DNA from: Bolinopsis microptera
Lineage: Eukaryota > Ctenophora > Tentaculata > Lobata > Bolinopsidae
Length of the DNA: 64,000 bases
Reading direction: 5' to 3'
Assembly (NCBI RefSeq): GCF_026151205.1
Contig: NC_087075.1
Location: forward strand, 8,111,303 to 8,175,302
Both the position numbers and the translations under genes were made by a program. Below, one piece after another: positions 22,144 through 32,268 of the stretch. The notes under the pieces were generated by a model. That model saw only the letters and a list, made by a program, of their open reading frames with translations, searched no databases and was not told the DNA's origin. The first letter of the stretch is position 1. The number at the start of each line of letters is the position of its first letter.

Positions 22144-24293
22144 CGGTCTTGATTAGGTTGATTACGGAGGGGGGGGGGTAAAAATTGCCAAAATATTGAT
22201 TACGTAATATGTGAACGACCCCTAAACGGCTAGTTCCACTTTTCATTATTATTTAAACATATTATTTTATCTTTCAGTACCTGTTCCGAGCTAAAGAAGT
22301 TATCTCAACTAAAATTAACGACGGATCTATCAGCCCCCTGTCATGGAACCACACCTCCTATTTCAGGTAATGGGGGGGGGGGGGGGGGGTTAGAAAATAA
22401 GGGTTCTCGCCCGGTTAGAAAGCGAAAGGTTTTTTAAGTTACTTTACGTCAGACGTAAAGGAAATACTAAGTTTATCTTTTTACGATGGTAAGCTCGGAT
22501 AAATACAGGAACCATTAGAATCTTGGCGGTGCTTAAAGTGCCTCAGTGCCTCAATGGGTAACAAGGTCGTCTCGACCTTGGCAGTTATGCTCGGAGGATT
22601 ATTATTATGGCCATATATTATTATAATCTGACAAATTTTCTTTATCGCAATTAAGAAATCACAATAATATTGAGAGAATGGCAAATTGTTCAAAATAAAC
22701 AGCATTTTAGCCAATTATCATACAATCTAATTACTTAATTAACCAATCAACTTATGACCCACAGCAAGTACCTAGGAGTACAGTGCAGGCAGCTGTGGGT
22801 CCACACCACTGGACGGAGCACTGGAGGTCTGGGAGCCAAGTACGAGGAGTGCCAGAGAAAGCACTTTACTGATTACATCGAGAGTGCTGCCAACCTTACC
22901 AGGTCAGTAATTAGGTGATTAGGTGATTAGCTTGTTAATGAGTTAATTTGCTACTTTATTAATTGGAAACACGATGATAAAATAGTTTGTTTATATTTTT
23001 CGGGATAGAGGTTATTGGCATCGTTGTTAAGTACGCCGAAAATCTGGTAAAAAATACGCAGTTTGTCAAAATTCTAAGAAATACGTGGAATACATCTTTC
23101 GGTTTCAACAAATTTTGTATGCTAAATTTTTTCCAGATACGCACGTATTTCTTGCGATAAACTTGCTACACGTTGTATACCTCTCGTGCACGCGAAGCGT
23201 GATCGAAAGGGGCGCGATCAAAAGGGGTTACAGTGTGTGTCAACGATAAACGTATCCGCAAAGTACGCAAGTTCATCAGCTGCCACGCGTCGCACATCTG
23301 ACATCATAATCTGCCTAATCAATAATCGGCATCATAATCTGCTTGGATACAAATTGCTAATCAGTAATCGGCATCATAATCTGCTTGAATACAATTTGCT
23401 AATCAGTAATCGACATCATAATCTGCTTGAATACAATTTGCTAATAAGTAATCAGCATCATAATCTGCTTGAATACAATTTGCTAATCAGTAATCGGCAT
23501 CATAATCTGCTTGAAAACCCAAAATGGTCATTTTAATGTCTGCCGCATGGTCGCAGGTCGAAATTACAGATTTGAACGAAGTACGCAAAACACTCTTGAG
23601 AAATACGTATTGGTATGCCGTACGTTTATAAGATACGTTATACGTACTTAACATCCTTGGTTATTCGATAATATGATCGTGAGACAAATATTGAAATAAA
23701 ATACGAGATTATAATTGTTTCGTGATGTTGATATAAGCCTAGTCAGAGCGTCACATGGTTAATAGACACTGTCATACTTAATTGATATAAGTACTATAAT
23801 GGTCACTGGTCACTGGCCACTGGTCACTGGTCACTGGTCACTGGTCACTGGTCACTGGTCACTGGTCACTGGTCACTGGTCACTGGTCACTCACTGGTCA
23901 CCGGTCACTCACAGTCACTGGTCACTCACTGGTCACTCACTGGTCACCGGTCACTCACAGTCACTGGTCACTCACTGGTCACTCACTGGTCACTCACTGG
24001 TCACTGATGACCATAAGTTATACCTTTATACCAGTACACGTGGCTTTCGATCTGAGATTATACCGATCTGTTAACAAGCTGCTTTGTAGTTTGCGTGGTT
24101 AACCGTTTTCTGATGTGGATGGTGCCCACTGCTCTGCTGGACTAAAGTGTTTAAACATAATACTAACTTACTAAGGGCAGGGCGGCATATTTTGTCGTCT
24201 AGTTCTGCATAACAAATAACGGTTAATTATTTCAGGAAAATTGACAAAGATTTCGACAACATTGTTATGCTGCTTCAAAATCCAGGGATGTAA
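254..24293 (+). CDS. TMEM260: TMEM260-type protein O-mannosyltransferase (15 exons, 5' end outside window)
   Basis: Exons read from frame and GT-AG signals: 254-348, 506-619, 956-1024, 1258-1368, 1471-1592, 2364-2478, 9181-9318, 9522-9652, 10197-10322, 10567-10729 (or to 10710), 19314-19517, 19738-19825, 22278-22366, 22765-22902, 24236-24293 (stop TAA). The family is an ER multi-pass membrane enzyme that O-mannosylates IPT domains of plexins and MET-type receptors. Recognised segments in order: GEVFSLNNALC; LTNQHTASL in a membrane segment; LPIASYLRTARVSWGD with GFLFHFFRKDYGTL; ERFWLQPSL; SNYGLCDQSGNYHVEEFG; LLTSGDLSTNTFRYL; ENVRPDVDVLDLSFIGSRWF; KFPGIGYSP; then a helical tail (KKQLYLAAYE, AKEVISTKI). 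All junction phases agree except exon 10 to 11. The CAG|GTAACG donor at 10729 is phase 0, but exon 11 needs phase 2, which a weak donor after 10710 would give. The N-terminal exons lie upstream. Introns 6, 10 and 12 are packed with mobile elements. A possible AATAAA lies near 25,209. Confidence 0.9.
1025..1257 (+). repeat. 38-bp tandem duplication of a TMEM260 3' splice site
   Basis: The 38-bp unit 1189-1226 is repeated at 1227-1264. It covers the end of intron 3, the acceptor (CCCTCAG) and the first seven bases of exon 4 (TTACCGA). The downstream acceptor (exon start 1258) keeps the family-conserved reading frame. Using the upstream decoy would add 38 nt, shift the frame and reach TGA soon after. 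Confidence 0.85.
1765..2212. repeat. Direct tandem duplication (~239-bp unit) in TMEM260 intron 5
   Basis: The block beginning TTAGGGAGGGGAGACACAAT at about 1765 recurs at about 2004 with few changes, including GGACCCATGAAATATAACAA and AATTAATTAGTCACGTGATA. No coding frame is conserved. It is intronic. Confidence 0.85.
3582..6871 (-). CDS. Unrecognised coiled-coil/lysine-rich protein gene nested antisense in TMEM260 intron 6
   Basis: Minus-strand exons with consistent phases: 6871-6685 (ATG, context aaaATGG), 5836-5778, 5480-5314, 5047-4544, 3930-3810. A possible last exon, 3608-3582, ends in TAA. The product is about 350 residues. It starts MDRILTLLGLKKPEIPVEQF, followed by a Ser/Thr-rich stretch, a strand-rich segment (VRLHVKVDPEETDNW), then a largely helical region (FRFLMEELNKEKQDY) with a basic patch KKRKPKKKKG and the helix YCKEAIELYTELEERF. 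The fifth exon encodes AYYYEAVDCYDVQIIESRFG. I do not recognise the family and assign no function; a cytoplasmic scaffold is only a guess from composition. All exons sit inside intron 6 of TMEM260 on the opposite strand. Intron 1 contains a G-tract MITE, and introns 4 and 5 are almost entirely CACGTG minisatellites. The terminal exon is the weakest part. Confidence 0.75.
3632..4522. repeat. Three adjacent CACGTG minisatellites
   Basis: Three different units lie side by side. About 3647-3800 is an 18-bp unit, TCACGTGACAGGTTCTAG. About 3951-4007 is a 12-bp unit, CACGTGGTTTAA, about five copies. About 4144-4522 is a ~41-bp unit with CCAACCAATCAGAACACAGT and ACACCACGTGACACAAA, about nine copies. 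They fill introns 4 and 5 of the nested antisense gene and leave only its exon 5 free (3810-3930). Confidence 0.9.
5933..6421. mobile_element. MITE with G-tract terminal inverted repeats and TATGTAG duplication
   Basis: The left end GGGGGGGTCCAAGGGGAAC is the inverse of the right end GTTCCCCTTGGACCCCCCC. It is flanked on both sides by TATGTAG (5926-5932 and 6422-6428), a 7-bp target duplication. The interior is a palindromic field of CCCCAAA/TTTGGGG blocks plus a 10-bp array (CAAAATTATT, about 6045-6116). It has no coding capacity. It lies in intron 1 of the nested antisense gene. Confidence 0.8.
6526..6564. repeat. Near-perfect 19-bp hairpin
   Basis: AACGCCATCTTCAGGCTAT is followed directly by its inverse, with essentially no loop. 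A further outer inverted pair (TGATAGTTG near 6500, CAACTATCA near 6599) suggests the core of a small inverted-repeat element. Confidence 0.7.
7055..7149. repeat. Poly-G tract and GCAACGCCCCAAAAGGCCCC inverted repeat
   Basis: A run of about 18 G is followed by GCAACGCCCCAAAAGGCCCC, which recurs inverted near 7127-7148. This is a small hairpin element of the G-rich type seen elsewhere. No target duplication is evident. Confidence 0.55.
7150..8375. other. TMEM260 intron 6, unremarkable stretch
   Basis: AT-rich intronic DNA between the small G-rich hairpin and the GGCGGCGG minisatellite. I see no exon, repeat array or RNA gene in it. Confidence 0.5.
8376..8753. repeat. 25-bp GC-rich minisatellite, ~15 copies
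   Basis: The unit is GGAGGGTCTAGCGGCGGCGG plus TTGAG, highly homogeneous, with only a few substitutions (GCAGCGGCGG, ATGGAGG). It is in TMEM260 intron 6, ~430 bp upstream of exon 7, and contrasts with the AT-rich surroundings. Confidence 0.95.
9637..9822 (+). repeat. Tandem duplication across the exon 8 5' splice site
   Basis: The exon 8 end with the start of intron 8 (CACTTTCAG|GTTTAAAACC, 9644-9662) is repeated as AAAACTTTCATGTTTAAAACC near 9714 and AAAACTCCCCGGTTTAAAACC near 9785, each followed by AAACACAAGG. Only the first copy continues the reading frame. The later two have changed or lost the exact AG|GT. Confidence 0.8.
9945..10200 (+). repeat. Five tandem copies of the exon 9 3' splice site
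   Basis: The ~55-bp unit contains ACAAAACCTTACTAATTCAT, then a pyrimidine stretch, CAG and ATACCTMA. It occurs five times and the last copy is the true acceptor (exon 9 starts 10197). Four decoy CAG|ATACCT acceptors lie upstream. Confidence 0.85.
10711..11420 (+). repeat. 24-bp minisatellite built on a 5' splice-site sequence
   Basis: The unit GTAACGTACTCCTTCTGTAG plus TCAG starts at the end of TMEM260 exon 10 and repeats about 7 times to 10,890 and about 16 times from 11,029 to 11,418. It is interrupted by a 135-bp G-tract MITE. A further short block lies at 12,389-12,456. Every unit carries CAG|GTAACG, a good 5' splice-site match. The unit is 24 nt and stays open in the exon frame, so each copy adds eight codons (reading like VTYSFCSQ) without a stop. 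Confidence 0.95.
10894..11028. mobile_element. 135-bp G-tract MITE inserted in the splice-site minisatellite
   Basis: Left end GGGGGGGTACCAATGGCATA and right end TATGCCATTGGTACCCCCC are inverted copies. The element is flanked by TTCTGTAG (10886-10893 and 11029-11036), an 8-bp duplication. That octamer also belongs to the 24-bp unit, so the duplication is suggestive rather than proven. The terminal organisation matches the 5933-6421 element. Confidence 0.75.
11850..12120 (-). mobile_element. GGGACCGGGACC-rich element, partial copy
   Basis: ACCGGGACCGGG blocks, then CGGTCGATTACTGGTTAATT and a tail with TTTAGCAATTTTAAACATTG and GGCTCAGAGGATG. This is the inverse of sequence in the 53,342-54,180 element. 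It has no clear left terminus and is a fragment. Confidence 0.7.
12480..12559. repeat. 24-bp GTCACGTGGTAT minisatellite
   Basis: About four copies of GTGATGTCACGTGGTATMGT-type sequence, directly next to the target site of the 6.7-kb foldback. It lies in TMEM260 intron 10. Confidence 0.8.
13213..13300 (+). repeat. tRNA-derived SINE-like block in the left arm
   Basis: A-box-like TAGCCTAGTGG (13219-13229) and B-box-like GGTTCAAAGTC (13263-13273) are spaced as in a tRNA. No good acceptor or anticodon stem is seen, so this is a SINE head rather than a functional tRNA. The inverse copy is at about 18,560-18,645 in the right arm. Confidence 0.5.
13509..14189 (-). pseudogene. Foldback-encoded C2H2 zinc-finger protein, left-arm copy (start lost)
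   Basis: The open frame begins after an in-frame TAG with NSVTCSFCDKSFANKYSLSS, a C2H2 finger (C-x2-C-x12-H-x4-H, ending HISRYH). A Ser/Asp/Glu-rich acidic region follows (from about residue 35) with a KRK basic spot, then a C-terminal helical region (LLKSLDVLLQSKLC; LSLEERSLLDAVITTTSLSD). The right-arm copy has ATG directly before this point; here the T of that ATG is missing, so only GTG or internal starts remain. It is likely an element-encoded DNA-binding protein. I do not recognise a named family. Confidence 0.65.
14220..14540. repeat. ATTATATGC decamer array (left arm)
   Basis: Dozens of near-10-bp units (AATCGCATAT, AATAGCATAT). Related arrays lie at about 15,090-15,190, 15,830-16,160, 16,620-16,742 and 17,300-17,600, all inside the 6.7-kb foldback. 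The open frames across them (YAIICDYM-type) are translation artefacts of the repeat. Confidence 0.9.
14885..15000. mobile_element. CCGGGACC element copy inside the left foldback arm
   Basis: CCAGCATTTGACCGGGACCG at one end and CCCGGTCGATTACTGG at the other resemble the ends of the 53,342-54,180 element. The inverse copy is at about 16,855-16,955. Confidence 0.6.
15409..15495 (-). repeat. tRNA-derived SINE head
   Basis: On the minus strand: A-box TGGCACAGTCG with GTTAG, and a perfect B-box GGTTCGATTCC, in tRNA order. The body after it (ATGTGGAGTGTGGCACACC) recurs twice at 16,390-16,480. No convincing cloverleaf, so SINE rather than tRNA gene. Confidence 0.6.
15661..15765 (+). repeat. tRNA-like hairpin block
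   Basis: Outer arms GCGGTCCATCTGGAG and CTCCAGATGGATCGC pair over 15 bp with one mismatch. Inside lies B-box-like GGTTCAAATCC and a loose A-box region (GGTTGGTGAGTTAACGG). The stem is longer than a tRNA acceptor and the T-arm pairs poorly, so a functional tRNA is unlikely. Confidence 0.4.
16160..16375. repeat. (ATTCATTCAGT)n array in the foldback loop
   Basis: About 19 copies of an 11-bp unit with a few 1-2 base slips. It is present only on the right of the palindrome centre, so it arose after, or escaped, the symmetry of the arms. Confidence 0.9.
17640..18342 (+). pseudogene. Foldback-encoded C2H2 zinc-finger protein, right-arm copy (frameshifted)
   Basis: This is the inverse copy of the 14189-13509 ORF. 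It keeps the start (ATGAATTCTGTAACCTGCTC) that the left arm lost. It then has an extra T after the second zinc ligand (TCTTTTTGCC against TCTTTTGCC) and several later indels that break the frame. The two arms have decayed at different places. Confidence 0.7.
19851..21956. mobile_element. 2.1-kb foldback element with 6-bp duplication (TGGTTA)
   Basis: Termini ATAGATGTGGATACTGGCGG and its inverse are flanked by TGGTTA (19845-19850 and 21957-21962). The arms (about 19,851-20,570 and 21,230-21,956) include a two-copy subrepeat (AGGTGATACTTGTTTGTTTA) and a block with GACCTAAAATTGCACGG shared with the 61-63 kb foldback. The loop holds a C36-type homopolymer (about 20,819-20,855). No transposase is visible. 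It lies in TMEM260 intron 12, starting 25 bp after exon 12. Confidence 0.85.
22075..22225. mobile_element. GATTACGTAATAT-bounded element with poly-G runs
   Basis: GATTACGTAATAT at 22,074 and GATTACGTAATATGTGAACG at 22,198 bound two G runs. Related pieces with GTGAACGACCCC lie at 28,850-28,873 and 29,133-29,150, and a long G-run version at 46,914-47,060. Confidence 0.5.
23275..24007. repeat. 42-bp minisatellite and GGTCACT heptamer array
   Basis: About 23,310-23,515 is a ~42-bp unit with AATCGGCATCATAATCTGCT, about five copies. 23,799-24,007 is a pure, then interrupted, array of GGTCACT. Both are in the last intron of TMEM260. Confidence 0.9.
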
Positions 24294-25561
24294 ATGGTAT
24301 GTACATTGTAAATTGTACATTTACATTGTACGTGGACGACATCCTTCTACCTGTTCACGGTTAACAGCGTATCTCTATCACAATCAATATATTTCAAATA
24401 CTTGGAGTGTAATTTATGCTCCATGCTATGACCCTACGTGCAAATTTTCATTGAATTTTTGTGAAGTTTTCAATTTTTAAGTTGACTATAATTTTTAAGT
24501 TAAACTATAATTTTAATATTCGCAAATTGAAATGACACTGTCGTAGTCTGACCAGGTTTTTATCTGTTTTTATTTAGTTATTTTAGCAGTTGTTCTTGCA
24601 TGCTGTAGTAAGTTATTGAAACAATGTTCATTTTCCAATTCAAATTGTTTTATTTTATTGTTATTTATTGGTTATTTATGAAATTAAGGTCCTTATCTTG
24701 TTTTCCATATTATCAGAATTCGAATTTTTAATTTTTTGGCTCAACTATTCCTTTATTGGCAAACCTTAATTCTTTGAAAATATGGAATGTCTATTTGAAC
24801 GTTATTATGAATTTATTGTTGAACTGGTCGACTGTTTGTTTTCTCTCTATGTTTAATTGTTATTAATCAAACTATTTATGCGGTATGCAAGCTACAGTAA
24901 ATTGTTGTGAATTCAAAATTATTTGAGCTGGTATGTAGCGTAATTGATTATGTTCTGATGTGGAAAATTTCCATTTACTTTATTCTTTTCGGAAAATACA
25001 GAAATTCATACAAATGATATGAATATACTGAGAAACTTACTTTATAGGGGTGTAAACAGAATGATTAGGAAATACAACTTATAGAAGCTCTTCTCTCATG
25101 TCAAATCTTTGCTATTAGTAATGCAATATGTATCCAGCATTTTTAGTTTTATTTGATTCAAGCTGTTCGAATGGTTGTGTTTATTTTATTCTTGTGTATT
25201 CTTGTAAAAATAAAGCGACTCAAGCGTATTTTGTAACAGTGCACCCCACACAGTCTTGATGAATCTTATCAGTCATTGTTTTGTGAATACCTTTATTGCT
25301 AAGTCACGGATATGAATCATCACAGAACTGCTTGATCATACAACAAACCCTTGGCCCGCCAGCCCGATTTACCAGATTAAGAGCATGTTCTTGAAAATTG
25401 CTAGGCTAAAGATATTCTGAAATAAAATATGAATTGCTCAGAACCGCTAAATCATATAGTAAACTCGTGTCCCATTTGTAAGTAGATAACTCACGTAATT
25501 GGTGCATCAGAATTGCTTAAAAATTTCAGAGAATATAGATATGGGTCAAACTTAGATTTCC
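24294..25561. other. 3' flank of TMEM260, AT-rich, no further gene
   Basis: Very AT-rich DNA after the TMEM260 stop. AATAAA near 25,209 could end a ~0.9-kb 3' UTR. I see no other exon. Confidence 0.5.
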
Positions 25562-26639
25562 GGACCTTTACTGATAGTTGAAATTCGACATATGACGTCA
25601 TCTAGCGTCATCTAGCGTCATCTAGCGTGAAATATCGCCAGATGATGATAGATGACGCTAGATGACGCTAGATGACGCTAGATGACGCTAGATGACGCCA
25701 ATTAGCGACATTGTCGCTAAGTGCACGGCACCTTTCGAATGTCGCTATCTAGCGCTATCTAGCGCTATCTAGCGCTATCTAGCGCTATATGACGCTATAT
25801 GACGCTAGATGACGCTAGATGACGCTAAGCACGCAGCACTGACGCCAGGCGACAGATAGCGCTATTTTCATAAAATTTCCGCCTTTTTTTTGCGACATCT
25901 AGCGCTATCTAGCGCTATCTAACGCTATATGTCGCAACGACATCTGACGCAGCGCTATCTAGCGCTATCTAGCGCTATCTAGCGCTATCTAGCGGAGAAT
26001 GTCGGTCTGTGACAGTTTACGCTAGATAGCGCTATCTAGCGCTAGATATCGTGGCGACAGCTAGCGCTAGATAGCGCGGCGTCATCTAGCGCTATCTAGC
26101 GTAAACTAGCGCTAGCTAATGAATAATGTCGGTTTGCGACAGTCCACGCTAGATAGCGCTATCTAGCGCTATCTAGCGCTAGATATCGTGGCGACAGCTA
26201 GCGCTAGATAGCGCTAGATAGCGCTATCTAGCGTAAACTAGCGCTAGCTAATGAAGAATTTCGGTTTGCGACAGTCCACGCTAGATAGCGCTAGATAGCG
26301 CGGCGCCATCTAGCGCTATCTAGCGTAAACTAGCGCTAGCTAATGAAGAATGTCGGTTTGCGACAGTCCACGCAGTACGCGTAGACACATGGCTATCATG
26401 TCACATGTGAATCCAAACCCTCACCCCAAAGCTATCAAAGTTATTTAGCCTTAATTGACGATGTCAATTCATCGCAGCTCGGCGAGGCACAGAAGCGCAT
26501 TTCGCAGATCTAGCGAGAAGCATAATTGGATGCGCGGCGCGGCACAGTAACGCTTATAGCTTAATTTGCAGAATAACTTGCAATTTGGTAACGTATAATA
26601 TGTGCTAAATTTTGTACGAACAAGTAAATTATTTGATCA

Positions 26640-28760
26640 TTGTTAATGGACTAGCCCGAAGCGACGTGCGCTACTTCGTACATCTTGGCTTGGACTAATA
26701 GTTTGAGAAAAAGCGGCGCGTGATAGAAAATCAATGTTTTGATGGTTTGGCGAATGTTGACGATGTCATAGTCATACCTTATACCTTTCGTCTTTCCAGT
26801 TGGAGGTGCACGATAAAAATAAAGTTGCTCGGATTTTCAAAATTTTTGTTCACATTTTTTGGAGAGTGTGAGCCTTTTTACAATATAAATTTTTGTCATA
26901 CGTTTTTGGAATCATCGGTGACTTTCGCATAGGTGCCAAAATTGGTGATGCGTGGCTTTGCGGGAGCAAAAGTTAATCTAAAACTTGCGTACTTTATCGA
27001 AATTCGAGGATTTTTGACGTATTATTCGGATATATTTTTGGTTCCTTGAATGAGATCATTCTGAAAATTTGTGAATCAAAAAACCTTCCAATAGGGCTTT
27101 CACAACTGTCCGAAAATTTAGTGGATTTTGGAGTTGATATAATAATTGATATTGACGATGTTTCACCTAACCATGTGCTTGCTTTCGCGCCACTTCGGGC
27201 GCGCTTGTTTCAGAGTTCAAGTCCACGAACCCTAATGTGAAGGTTCGTGCGCGCGCGCGCAGTGCTGACAACAGCGTCTATGTAGCGCATGTAGTCTTGG
27301 CACTTCTCCCTCCAGTATGCAGTAACCACTTTTCAGGTTCCTATAGTGCATAGTGACAGTGTATAGGGGTTAATTAGGTATAAACTACAGTACAGCTGTA
27401 CTTACATTTACATTCACAAGCATGCAAGCTCACCTGGTCCAATGAGCGGGAAACGGACTACAAGGTCTGGTGACGTCATAGTCACGTGACAGCTCATACA
27501 TCATAGGCTCATAATTACGTGACCTCAGACCCAATCAATGATTAATCAGGTTCGGGCATGGTCAGCCCCTGTCACCCGATCTTGAGGTGACTTATGACAC
27601 CTCGTTTACGCAATCAATGTCTGAAAGGCTACACACGTTGCATATGAGGACAAAAGCGCGGGAAATTTTGGCACCCTATATGAGTGGTGCCAAAATCGTT
27701 GGGTGGGTTGCTGGCTAGAGCCCTTTTTACCGCCGTAAGGCTGGCGCGCGCTACTGCAAGCGCAAGGGCTCTGGATAGAGCAAAACGATGTCAACCCATC
27801 AAGTTCGGTGCTCTGCGAAGCAGAGCAACGATCGTTGCTCGATTCGAAGCGCAGCAAAAATGACAATTCGCGCGGCGCGTCGAAGTCCTTCAAATATAGA
27901 AATGAAAATTGGGCAAACGATGTTGCTTTGAGCATAATTGGATATGCTCTAAAATTTTCGGACAAATTCAGCTTGTAAGCCTTAGATCAGTAATGTCATC
28001 AAATTTTGTAAAAATCCTACAGTCGGCACGCGCGGCTCACTGTCGATGGCGCACTACCTATTTCCAGATCATTGCTTGGCGGTGGATATTTTACGCGGCG
28101 AAGCCCTTTAATTTTAAAAACCCCCGCAGGCGCAAGCAACCCTTGCTGCAAACGTCTTTTCCTCGTTGTCGTGGTAAAGTGTGACGAACGGAAATTTGAT
28201 AGATTGAAAGCCCCCCCTCCCCCGCAATAGGGGATGGACTAATTTATTGTCCGCGTCATAATATCAATCAGTTTAAAAACACCTCGCCGGGCACTCTAAA
28301 AAAACTCTATCAAGGTTACTGGGCGGCGCTCTTTATTTTATGTTTATGAACATAATCATATATCGTACCCAAGAGTTTTCAGTTTACGAACTACGCTTGT
28401 AGCGCGATGCGTTACTGTGCCGCGCCGCGCACTCAATAAGGCTTTCACAGATCGGCGAGATGCGCTACTGTGTCGCGCCGCGCATCCAAAAATGCCTCTC
28501 GGCATCTAATAATGCTTTTCGGCGAGATGCACCACTGAGCTGTGAAAGATTGGCATCATGAATCAACGATGTTAGTTACTTGTATAAATTTCGTCGAAAT
28601 CTAGTACGTGCCGCTTTTTTCCGATCTTGTAGGTTTACAACCTACCAGGACGCGCGCCGAGTTGGACTCGTCGACGGTCCTAATATATGGAACAGAGATT
28701 TTACGAGTATCACCCGTTAATTCCGATCCCGAAATGTTAAGGGTCGACGGTCGTTTACAT
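26640..28760. repeat. Core repeats shared with the 59.6-60.5 kb region
   Basis: GGTGCACGATAAAAATAAAG (26,806), ACAACTGTCCGAAAATTTAG (27,102), CAGTCGGCACGCGCGGCTCA (28,020) and CGCCGAGTTGGACTCGTCGA (28,656) each recur, in the same order, at 59,629, 59,930, 60,180 and 60,419. 27,370-27,600 also matches the 61 kb foldback arms. A family of dispersed repeats; no long frame. Confidence 0.75.
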
Positions 28761-29344
28761 ATAACGTAATCAGCTGAGGAGGTTGGGGTTTCCAAATGAT
28801 TATTGATTACGCTAGTGTAATATTGACATAGTAGCTATGGTAAAACTGATTACGGAGTATGTGAACGACCCCTCATTGTTAGTAATCAGTTCCATACATT
28901 GATTGACGATGACAATCCATCGAGATCGTTGCTCCATCGACGACGATCGATCGACGACGATCGATTCGATGCGAAGCAAAAATGCTAGTTTGCGCGGCGT
29001 GTCGAAGCGGCGAAGTCCTCCAATTCCATACATAGCTATTAAGCTATCAGTATTATGTCACAATCACACTAGTAAGCGTAATAATTTGAAAAACCCCGGC
29101 CGGCGGCATCAGGCCCCTTATATAATTATAATATGTAAACGACCCCTTGATTAAGCGATATTTAATATTTTGTTCCACTCAGCCGAATATTTAATAAATC
29201 GAGTGTAATAGTTGGGTGACTTCGACGCGCGCGCAAGCTTATAGTTATATCATTCTCACTTAAATTATAATTAATTTTCATACATAAAAATTAATTTTCA
29301 TACAAAATAAAAATAACAAAAAAGATTGGGTGGGGAAAGACAGG

Positions 29345-29654
<310 letters not shown>

Positions 29655-30457
29655 ACAGGGTTAGGGTTACTGTTACTGTGATAGGATATGATATCTAGCG
29701 CTATATGACGCAACGACATCTGACGCAGCAACATATAGCGCTAGATAGCGACATCTAGCGCTAAATAGCCTGGACTGACACGACCCGAAATTCTTCGCTA
29801 TTTAGCGCTATCTAACGCTATTTAGCGCTATCTAACGCCAGATAGCGCTATCTAGCGCTATATGTCGCAACAACATCTGACGCTATATAGCGCTATCTGG
29901 CGCTATATAGCGCTAGATAGCGTGAACTGTCGTAAACTGACCTATCCCGCTATCCAGCGCTTGATGTCGCCTGCGTCAGATGTCGTCGCGTCAGATGTCG
30001 TCAGATGTCGCTAGATGGCGTCAGATAGCGTCAGATAGCGTCAGATGTCGCGGCAACATATAACGCTAGATGACGCTAGATGTCGTCCCTAGAATTTTTA
30101 TGAAAATAGCGCTATCTGTCGCCTGGCGTCAGTGCTGCGTGCTTAGCGTCATCTAGCGTCATCTAGCGTCATATAGCGTCATATAGCGTCATATAGCGTC
30201 ATATAGCGCTAGATAGCGCTAGATAGCGCTAGATAGCGCTAGATAGCGCTAGATAGCGCTAGATAGCGACATTCGAAAGGTGCCGTGCACTTAGCGACAA
30301 TGTCGCTAATTGGCGTCATCTAGCGTCATCTAGCGTCATCTAGCGTCATCTAGCGTCATCTATCATCATCTGGCGATATTTCACGCTAGATGACGCTAGA
30401 TGACGCTAGATGACGTCATATGTCGAATTTCAACTATCAGTAAAGGTCCAGATTTCC

Positions 30458-32268
30458 TGGAATGTTCGTAAAATTTTATCAATTACAGAGGGTACGTGGC
30501 ACACCACTCCCTCTTTTTCTCTTTTGTCACCATAAAGTGAGAACGTTTTGAGTTAAGAACTCCACAATTTCCAGACACATTTGGTTTGATAATTGAAGTG
30601 CTTTCCCAAAATTTCGAGTTAGTTGTTTACAACTAAGCCGAGTTATGACCCTTTTAAGATCTTTCGGATACGTAGGGAAACACAAGTTTACCGGAAAAAT
30701 AAGGGTTCTTTTAGAAGTATTCTCCTAAATTACTATTATTCCATGCCACTCCTTCTGAAGTCCACCAGATGAATGCGATTAAAGTGAATCCACCTTAAGT
30801 GGATCATAGTAGATTGTTGGGGAGGAAATAGGAGTAAACAGTGAGTGGAGACTGTCATTTCGTCCTCAGAAATACGATAGACTAACAATCTCAGAAATAG
30901 ACTACCCGTCAAAGTTTATATAATTTATATCTGTCTTACAAACCCGAGATAAATCCGACGCCGACAATCAATAAGACGAATAGCTTTCTGTCTGAAAATT
31001 ATTATAGGTGAGTAAATTTGATAAACACATGTCAACATTGAACATCGAAAATATTGTGAATCAAAATGAATGACATTCAATGACTCAATGTTTGTGTTTA
31101 AGTGTTTATATACCAATAAACAAATATAGTGTAGATACCATAAATTTAGGCTTATCTGAACTAACTATCATTGAGAAATCTTAGCGTCATCATACCTGAA
31201 AAAATATGTACAGTAAAACCCCGATTTACAGCGGAGTTTGGGGGAAAGGAAACATAACATCCGTGTTAAAGCGGGATTCGTGGTAAATCGGGGTTTTGTT
31301 TGTTTATATACTGTCCCTGTCCCTGTCTCGGGACAGGGACAGGGACAGGGACAGGGACAAATTTATTTGCTTTGACATGTAGGAACAAAGGCTTTTCAGT
31401 TAAAGTACAATAATCTAATACCTGTAAGCGTAAATTAGATTTTGATTATATACTTTTAAATTTAACCCCGCAACCTTCACAGATCTAAATTAAATATTAT
31501 GCACGTTTCAGGACAATTTTAAGTAAGTCAAGGTCGGCTGATTGATTTTGGGCAACTACTCGACTTCTGATCAAGGCAACACCCAGTACGTTTGCAAAAA
31601 TAGCTGTTATACCGAGTTCCTCTGATTCGGACTTGAACTTCACCTCACAAGACTTTTAAATTAAATTTCAATGTCTTATAATACTCATAAATGATATCAA
31701 TAAACAGTATGGGTAACCGTGAAGGGTTTATTCAATTTTTCTACGATTCTTTTTAGAGCCTTCTTAAATTTCAGTATTATCATAATTTTCAGTCGCTGTT
31801 CCTGGTACATTTTACGATAACGTAATGAATGTTAATTAAACTGGGACAAAAGTTTTCACTTTTGAGCAAACAGGGCGCGTTACGTTAATTATCCATGGTG
31901 TCCGAGTCCCCTACCACTACCAGTCAACATGTTGCACTCACACCACTAGGTGACCGCTCTCCACCAATAGGCTCGTTCAGAACTCTCTCTTTACTAAAAA
32001 CCACCGGGAGCTCTAATTTTTTTTGATACAGTACTTCTTCATTCTTTCATTGTCCTCAGAGTTACACCTTTCGGCTCCTCAGCAATCCGTTTTCATTCCG
32101 TTGCATGAGCATACGATTATTCTAAATCGTATTATTAAAATGATAATATAACGTATGATGCAAACCAGCAAAATTAAGTTATTTCAACTTTCACGTTTAA
32201 TTTAATTGTTAATCTTCACGTAATTATAACATGTGAATATCTCCTAGATTTTGGTCTAAGTAGCTATA
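30458..32268. other. Intergenic, with a small Tc1/pogo-like MITE
   Basis: About 31,203-31,300: CAGTAAAACCCCGATTTAC and the near inverse GTAAATCGGGGTTTTG, typical of pogo/Tc1 non-autonomous ends. A palindromic GGGACA hexamer array (31,315-31,358) follows. No gene is seen in the rest. Confidence 0.55.
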
